Source of the DNA: Pseudorasbora parva
Lineage: Eukaryota; Chordata; Actinopteri; Cypriniformes; Gobionidae
NCBI RefSeq assembly: GCF_024679245.1
Contig: NC_090179.1
Coordinates: forward strand, 1,491,973 to 1,555,972
DNA length: 64,000 nucleotides
Direction of reading: 5' to 3'
Positions 1 through 64,000 of the stretch are shown here, piece by piece. Both the position numbers and the translations under genes were made by a program. The notes under the pieces are model-generated. The model did not search any database. It worked only from the letters and a program-made list of their open reading frames with translations, and was not told where the DNA came from. The first letter of the stretch is position 1. Each line of letters starts with the position of its first letter.

Positions 1-96
1 ACAGGTTACTTTCCTGAACAAGAACGCTCCCGTTTCCGTGTTTCTCACACTGTTCGCGTCAGTCGTGGGACAGTTTGGCGCACACGCACACACACG

Positions 97-243
97 CAAA
101 ATACCGGCAGTTCAATAGGGAGCGCGCGTCTCTTAAAGGGGCCGCACTATATTCCTCCTCGTGGAATATGGACCTCCTCCTCCAGTATGGTGTGTTACTG
201 CTGCGCTCTCAGGTCCGCATGACCGCTTTCACATTACCAGTTT
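97..243. repeat. Dispersed repeat, copy 1 (second copy 55661-55806)
   Basis: About 147 bp, from ATACCGGCAGTTCAATAGGG to CTTTCACATTACCAGTTTT, recurs with only a few differences and in the same orientation in SMC4 intron R-S. No terminal repeats were found at its edges. It is probably a fragment of a larger transposon. Confidence 0.85.
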
Positions 244-1032
244 TTCATATGAACGGTGCCCTGCTCTGAACTAAACAGTAATACAACCTTTATTTATATT
301 CTTAAAATGAGAGAAATCCCTGCTTATTCTGAATTTAAGCATAGGCTTAAGAGACATGAACAAGTTCTTTGATAAACATCTGTGACCTTTGATACATGTC
401 TAGTCTTCATGCTGTTTTATTGAATAAGTATGGTTTCACTAATAATAAACGTACATTTGCATAAAGCATGCATATTGGTCCATATACCCATGTTGATTAG
501 TTAATAGTTGATTAGTTAATAGATATAGTTAATAGTTGATTAAGTTTTTATCTTTTATAATAAACCAATAATTTCCAGCAATCATCAAATATTATTTTTG
601 CTTGAATTGCAATAGTCCAGAGTTATTTCACGTTTGATTACTTTTTATTCAGTTTCTGTTGTATTTCTGTACCTGAGTACGTAGTGCTAGGCCTAGCCCA
701 GAAACTTCTCACAATTTCTCTATTTCATTTGAATCTTTATTCTAATTGTATTTATTTGTGCTACTTTTCCAATTGAATTCAAAGATTGAGATTAAGCTTT
801 CTTGTGTTGTGTAAACTCTTGGACAGCATTGTAAAAGTGTGCTGAATATTTGCATGAGATAAATGTAATTTAAGAACTCAGGCCCTGTTACCTGTAGTCG
901 AGTCGTTGCGTGATACAAATGTGTGTGAGAGCCTTGATTTATGAAGGTCAAAGACAAACAGCCACATGAGATTTCTCTTTCTCCTCTATATTCATAATTG
1001 AAATGCTTCTTCTGCTGGGCTTGTGTGTTCAG
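244..1032. other. Intronic sequence before SMC4 exon A
   Basis: AT-rich, with no coding signal. A short imperfect tandem repeat (TTGATTAGTTAATAG type) lies at 492-543. No exon resembling the SMC4 P-loop segment is present. Confidence 0.6.
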
Positions 1033-59484
<58,452 letters not shown>

Positions 59485-59693
59485 GTGCGGCGTGTACATC
59501 ACGCGCTCGCTCTGATGGTTTGTTTCCGCATCGCTGTTCATCGCCTCTCTCCAAACCTTTACAGGCCTCATCTTTATTCTGTGCTCTCTGCTTTTAGTGC
59601 TTTTTTATTCAAATGACTTTTTACTGTAGTATATAGTAGGTGTAACACATGCAATATTATCATGTTCTCACTGCACTGCAGTTGAATGTTTTA

Positions 59694-59699
59694 AATAAA
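59694..59699 (+). promoter_or_regulatory. SMC4 polyadenylation signal AATAAA
   Basis: A canonical AATAAA lies 210 bp after the SMC4 stop codon, with a GT/T-rich stretch (59712-59732) downstream that could serve as the cleavage-factor element. The 3' UTR would be about 230 bp. Confidence 0.75.
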
Positions 59700-59764
59700 C
59701 ATTAAATGTGCTATGAGTTCTGTGACATTTTTTACGTCTAAACTACAACACAATAAGCACATGA

Positions 59765-60733
59765 TATCTTTCAGCCTTAAAGGGACCTATATTATGCAAA
59801 ATGTACGTTTAATAAGGTGTTTGAACACCGATGTGTGTAAACAACCAGCCTATAACGGTAAAAATCCACATAATACTTTTATAATTCCCATCAGTCATAA
59901 TCAATATCTCATAACAGGCTGTTTAACATTTGCTTTTCCTAAATCCTCACAAATTAAGATATTATTAATGAAACCTGAGATTTCTCTCCATTCCTCTCAA
60001 ACTTAAAAGATCCAAAAAAGTCATAGAGGCATCAGAGAAATACCTAATCGAGTGTCTAAGCCTAATCCAAGCACTCGAGGTGCTTTTAGAAACAATACAT
60101 AGTGTCTTAAAAAAACACTGGAAAAGTTAGGAATGCACAAACAGTTCATAAACATAGGCTGGAAAGTAGGTCCCAAATGTCTCGAGGTGTCTCGTAGTGC
60201 TCATGTTGTCAGTGTGCTCCATGCAAGGTCAATGTCTTAAACCGGAACTGTGGGAAGAGGGCATCATGGGTAATGTAGTTTAGTTCTGCAGATCTAAAAG
60301 GGAGAACCTCTTAAAGGGGTCATGACATAAGGAATCGGGCTTGATTTCATTTTTTGAGAGGTCATTGTACTATTAAATAAAGACCTCAAAAAGACGTTTT
60401 GTACTTTCTCCACTTTGTGACCTGATATTTAAATCTGACTAGCTCCACAATCACACATCCAGGCTTACTTCACCTCATCGCAACTGTGTTTTAACAACGT
60501 CACATTGGAGGATTCAAAGCAGCGTTCACATAGAAACGTTTGTTGGAAACTCAATCTGACGACTGCTGCGTCGCAAAGCTTAAGTAAACCATTCTGTAAT
60601 ACTTTGTCTATAAATAATGGTTTTGTGTTTATAGAGGTTTTAAAAAACATACATGAACAACTAATTTGTGCTTTTTCAACTTTAAATTAAGTTGACCCTC
60701 AAGGAACATGTAAAAAAAATAATGTGACCTCTT
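59765..60733. mobile_element. MITE-like DNA downstream of SMC4
   Basis: 59777 (TTAAAGGGACCTATATTATG) resembles the start of a TTAAAGG-type MITE. 60311-60733 begins TTAAAGGGGTCATGACAT and ends ATGTGACCTCTTAA, imperfect inverted ends. No gene or promoter was recognised between them. Confidence 0.5.
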
Positions 60734-61295
60734 AACTCTTCCCTGGCCGTTGATGGAAATGTCCTGCTTTGTGTTTTCACTGTGATACGACAGAGGGCGC
60801 TATTACACTTCATCTAGCACAGTCACACCTGATCAAACACAGGCGAAGAAGCAGCAGAAACAAGAGATACATGCATAAGAAAAATAACTCCATCACCAAT
60901 ATTAAAACGGCACATAAATCAACATGCACATGCCTTTTTTTTAACAGAGGGACTTCTTGAAAATAGATTAGCTTCACACAGACGTCTTCTAACTGTCACA
61001 GTACTTAAAGGTAACTCCAGACTGTCTTTGATCATCCTGGAGGTGATCATTGGCTGAGCCTTTGCCATTCTGGTTATTCTTCTATCCATTTTGATGGTTG
61101 TCTTCCGTTTTCTTCCACGTCTCTCTGGTTTTGCTCTCCATTTTAAGGCATTGGAGATCATTTTAGCTGAACAGCCTATCATTTTTTGCACCTCTTTATA
61201 GGTTTTCCCCTCTCTAATCAACTTTTTAATCAAAGTACGCTGTTCTTCTGAACAATGTCTTGAACGACCCATTTTCCTCAGCTTTCAAATGCATG

Positions 61296-61897
61296 AGTAA
61301 TCTTTGATGACCAGCTGTCCTTCAAAGACCACATCTCGAAGACGGCTCGGTCATGCAGGTTTGCATTGCACAATATCAGGAAAATCAGACCGTTCCTTAC
61401 GGAGCATGCAACACAGCTTCTTGTCCAAGCCCTGGTCATTTCTAGACTTGACTATTGCAACGCGCTTCTGGCTGGACTTCCATCTTGTGCAATCAAACCG
61501 TTGCAAATGATCCAGAACGCTGCAGCACGTCTTGTATTCAATGAGCCCAAAAGGGCTCATGTCACACCTCTATTCATCTCTCTGCATTGGCTACCACTCG
61601 CTGCCCGGATCAAATTCAAAGCCCTGACTCTTGCTTATGGATCTTCCACAAGCGCAGCACCCGCATACTTCGACTCACTCCTACGCGTCTACACACCCAC
61701 CAGAAGCCTTCGCTCAGCTAACGAGAGGAGGCGTGTGGTACCATCACAGAGAGGCATGAAATCCCTCTCTCGAACTTTTTCTTTCATTGTTCCGGGTTGG
61801 TGGAACGATCTTCCGTCCTCCATACGCACAACAGAATCACTCACTTCGTTCAAAAGACAGGTAAAAACTCATCTCTTCCATGAGCACTTAATCTTAC

Positions 61898-61935
<38 letters not shown>

Positions 61936-62130
61936 CCCCCTCTATTTCTCCTTTCTTCTTTCCTTTTCTGGTCTTTGCTACTCTGAGCAGTGTGCAAATC
62001 TTAGTATTTAGGGCACTTTTTGTGTTTCGTTGCCTCTTCTTGACGGATCGCTTCCTGTTCTCCTGAGTTGTAAGTCGCTTTGGATAAAAGCGTCTGCTAA
62101 ATGCATAAATGTAAAATGTAAATGTAAATG
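61296..62130 (+). mobile_element. 5'-truncated L2/CR1-type LINE, reverse-transcriptase C-terminus and 3' tail
   Basis: Open to 61902, it encodes the last ~200 residues of a LINE ORF2: VIFDDQLSFKDHIS, then LVISRLDYCNALLAGLPSCA, LQMIQNAAARLVFN and LHWLPLAARIKFKALTLAYG, ending KTHLFHEHLILH. A 30-base A run (61903-61932) follows the stop, then the 3' tail with GTAAGTCGCTTTGGATAAAA and a TAAATG repeat end, typical of fish L2. It lacks the catalytic reverse-transcriptase motif and the endonuclease. It is inserted in a Tc1-like element with no clear target duplication. Confidence 0.9.
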
Positions 62131-62220
62131 TTCAACAAGTGTTGGCTTCATCCTTAAATAGGGGCCACCTGATTCACACCTGTTTCTTCACAAAATTGAT
62201 GACCTCAGTGATTGAATGCC

Positions 62221-62439
62221 ACACTGCTATTTTTTTGAACACACCCCTTTCAACTAATTGCCCAATTGCACAGCCTTAAGAGCGTGCATATCATGAATGC
62301 TGGGTCTCATTTGTTTTCTGAGAATCTACTGAACCTACTGGTAACTTGTTTGCCACGTAGCAATAAAAAATATACTAAAAACCTTGATTATTCTGGTTAG
62401 TCACATTGTACTGCTATTATTTTGAACAAGACTGTATAT
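62221..62439 (+). repeat. 219-bp direct repeat, copy 1 (Tc1 terminus)
   Basis: ACACTGCTATTTTTTTGAAC to AACAAGACTGTATAT recurs at 62999-63217, spaced 778 bp, with about one substitution seen. Confidence 0.95.
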
Positions 62440-62639
62440 GCCTTTGAATATTTAGATGTAGTCTATCATTCTGCTTTATGATCTGTTACTGGTGCTAGTG
62501 TCTGTACACATCATTGTCATTTTAATGAAGTGACAGAATGGACTTCTTTGGGCTTGAGGAGGAAACCCCATATGTTGACTTTTATGACGCTACTGGGTAA
62601 ATTACCACGGTATATTTCTAGTTTGTATACTGTACTAGT

Positions 62640-62893
62640 ATCTACACCTATCAGGCATAACATTATGACATTAACGTTATCTCATTGTGACAGGTGAAGT
62701 GAATAACACTGATGATCTCCATCACGGCTCCTGTTAGTGTGTGGGATATATTAGGCAGCAAGTGAACATTTTTCCCTTAAAGTTGATGTGTTAGAAGTAG
62801 GAGAAATGGGCAAGCGTAAGGATTTGAGCGACTTTGACAAGGGCCAGATTGAGATGGCTAGACGACTGGGTCAAAGCATCTCCAAAACATTTT
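62640..62893 (+). pseudogene. Second Tc1-like family, 5' end and first ~28 codons
   Basis: After the terminus-like ACACCTATCAGGCATAACAT, an ATG at 62806 begins [24 protein letters not shown], the first helix of a Tc1-type DNA-binding domain. It breaks off at about 62893. Relic only. Confidence 0.8.
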
Positions 62894-62998
62894 TTAATTA
62901 TGCTAAAATTATCCGTATGCACTGAATGAGCTTCAAGTTATACCACACATGAAATCTGTACCATCGCTTGCCTTTTGAGTTTGTACAGTCAAAGGTAG

Positions 62999-63217
62999 AC
63001 ACTGCTATTTTTTTGAACACACCCCTTTCAACTAATTGCCCAATTGCACAGCCTTAAGAGCGTGCATATCATGAATGCTGGGTCTCGTTTGTTTTCTGAG
63101 AATCTACTGAACCTACTGGTAACTTGTTTGCCACGTAGCAATAAAAAATATACTAAAAACCTTGATTATTCTGGTTAGTCACATTGTACTGCTATTATTT
63201 TGAACAAGACTGTATAT
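62999..63217 (+). repeat. 219-bp direct repeat, copy 2 (Tc1 terminus)
   Basis: Near-identical to 62221-62439, followed by a short (TA)n run at 63214-63226. No transposase is attached to this copy. Confidence 0.95.
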
Positions 63218-63522
63218 ATATATATACAAAAATAGTACAACAAAAAGACAGAACAAAAAGCGTGGGACTATGAGCGGTGCTAAAGCAAAGAAATCAACAA
63301 AACAAAAACCAGCTAAATTATCAATTGAAGTACTTAACTATCTTAAAAATAAAGACATAAATAAACACCTAAACCAACTAAGCTACACTAACTAACAAGA
63401 GAAAAACCACCAAAATACGGTCACAGACGTAACAGGCCATCGGACAGGTGGACGTGTGTACCGGAGACAACCACTTGACTGGCAGCGCTCAATGCAGAAG
63501 GCACATACAGCCGAACCATGAT
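63218..63522. other. A-rich intergenic DNA, no gene recognised
   Basis: A-rich on the + strand (63230-63400), with no coding or RNA signal that I can support. Confidence 0.5.
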
Positions 63523-64000
63523 CATTTAAAGGGGCGGTGTCATGCGATGTGACTTTTGTAACTTTAGTTAGTGTGTAATGTCGCTGCTTGAGCATAAACA
63601 GTCTCTGCAAAGTTACAGCGCTGAAAGTTCACTGCACACAGATATTGTCTTTTAAAGTTACGGCAGTTTATTGCCTACAAAAATGGCCGGTTTGGACTAC
63701 AACGAGCTTCTTCCTGGGTTGGTGACATCATAAACCCTCACTAGTCTCCGCAGATGTGACTTCTGCCCGTAATGGGAAGGGGCGTGGCCTTAACCTGTGC
63801 TTCAGCCAATAAAAATACAGGAAACTATCTGACCAATCTAAGACCACTGCGTTTTTCAGAGGGAGGGGCTTCAGAGAAGCAGGAAGCAGACGAGCCGTTC
63901 AGAGGACAGACAGCGGTGTGGAATAAAGGGAGGATAGAAGGAATACAGCGTTAAAAAAACATAAACACAACCAAGCCTAGAAATAAACCACAGTACGAAC
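63523..64000. mobile_element. TTTAAAGG-type MITE, truncated by the window end
   Basis: Starts TTTAAAGGGGCGGTGTCATG. Its interior (AACTTTAGTTAGTGTGTAAT, GGCCGGTTTGGACTACAACG, CTTCCTG..TGGTGACATCA) parallels 31840-32010 of the MITE at 31800-32407. The right end lies beyond the window. Confidence 0.65.

Larger units (their letters stand above)
60925..62439 (-). pseudogene. Tc1-like element (N-terminal transposase half) split by an L2 LINE
   Basis: On the minus strand the transposase starts at 61272: MGRSRHCSEEQRTLIKKLIR, then a second helix-turn-helix (RRITRMAKAQPMITSRMIKD), and breaks off near 60925, before the catalytic core. The upstream part continues at 62131-62439, ending in the inverted terminus TACAGTCTTGTTCAAAATAA read on the minus strand. 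The LINE occupies 61296-62130. Start chosen for the conserved MGRSRHCSEEQR beginning. Confidence 0.85.

Noticed and set aside
1..1032. An upstream SMC4 exon with the Walker A motif
   Set aside because: No segment in any frame encodes the GPNGSGKSN-type loop or the neighbouring conserved residues; it must lie left of the window.
61366..61902. An independent host gene of 178 codons
   Set aside because: It is the C-terminal part of a LINE reverse-transcriptase ORF followed by an L2-type tail.
59485..64000. A neighbouring gene (TRIM59- or IFT80-like, as near mammalian SMC4)
   Set aside because: No exon of either was recognised; the interval holds only transposon-derived and unassigned DNA.

Overview
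The window is vertebrate nuclear DNA, most likely from a teleost fish and probably a cypriniform. It holds one protein-coding gene, SMC4 (structural maintenance of chromosomes 4, the condensin ATPase subunit), on the + strand. Twenty coding exons, all with GT..AG borders and matching phases, run from 1033 to the stop codon at 59482-59484 and encode about 1,120 residues. The first ~170 residues, including the Walker A P-loop, lie upstream of the window. Exons A-H give the end of the N-terminal head and the outgoing coiled coil. The end of H plus I-J give the hinge, K-Q the returning coiled coil, and R-T the C-terminal head with the ABC signature and Walker B. A poly(A) signal lies at 59694.

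The 27-kb intron between the first two visible exons (1210-28221) carries the strongest non-coding signal. About 600-800 bp upstream of exon B lie two hairpins. One is a miR-15-family precursor (mature arm 27431-27452). The other is a miR-16 precursor (mature arm 27571-27592, star arm 27613-27634). The miR-15b/16-2 cluster is also inside SMC4 in mammals, so this is a conserved intronic microRNA cluster in its host gene.

The rest is almost all DNA-transposon material, with one LINE fragment. The 27-kb intron contains a ~4.65-kb tandem duplication (copy 1 3959-19016, copy 2 20735-27231), and each copy was later hit by different elements. Copy 1 carries a ~10.2-kb foldback element inside a GT microsatellite, with 198-bp repeat arrays in opposite orientation on its two arms. 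Copy 2 carries a 1.85-kb hAT-type element with a perfect 8-bp target duplication. A TTAA-flanked element sits at the junction. Because the copies are paralogous, each supplies the empty site for the other's insertion. The remaining introns hold nested hAT-type elements (one hAT inside another at 47.6-49.9 kb, both with perfect 8-bp duplications), two internally deleted Tc1-like elements in opposite orientation, a 28-unit 60-bp minisatellite (45.76-47.45 kb) that stays open for 598 codons, and several foldback MITEs.

Downstream of SMC4 (59.7-64 kb) I see no further gene. There is a Tc1-like element split by a 5'-truncated L2-type LINE, a second Tc1-like N-terminal relic, a 219-bp direct duplication and further MITE-like DNA. 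Transposon superfamily calls rest on terminal repeats, target duplications or recognisable transposase residues; family names were not checked against a repeat library.
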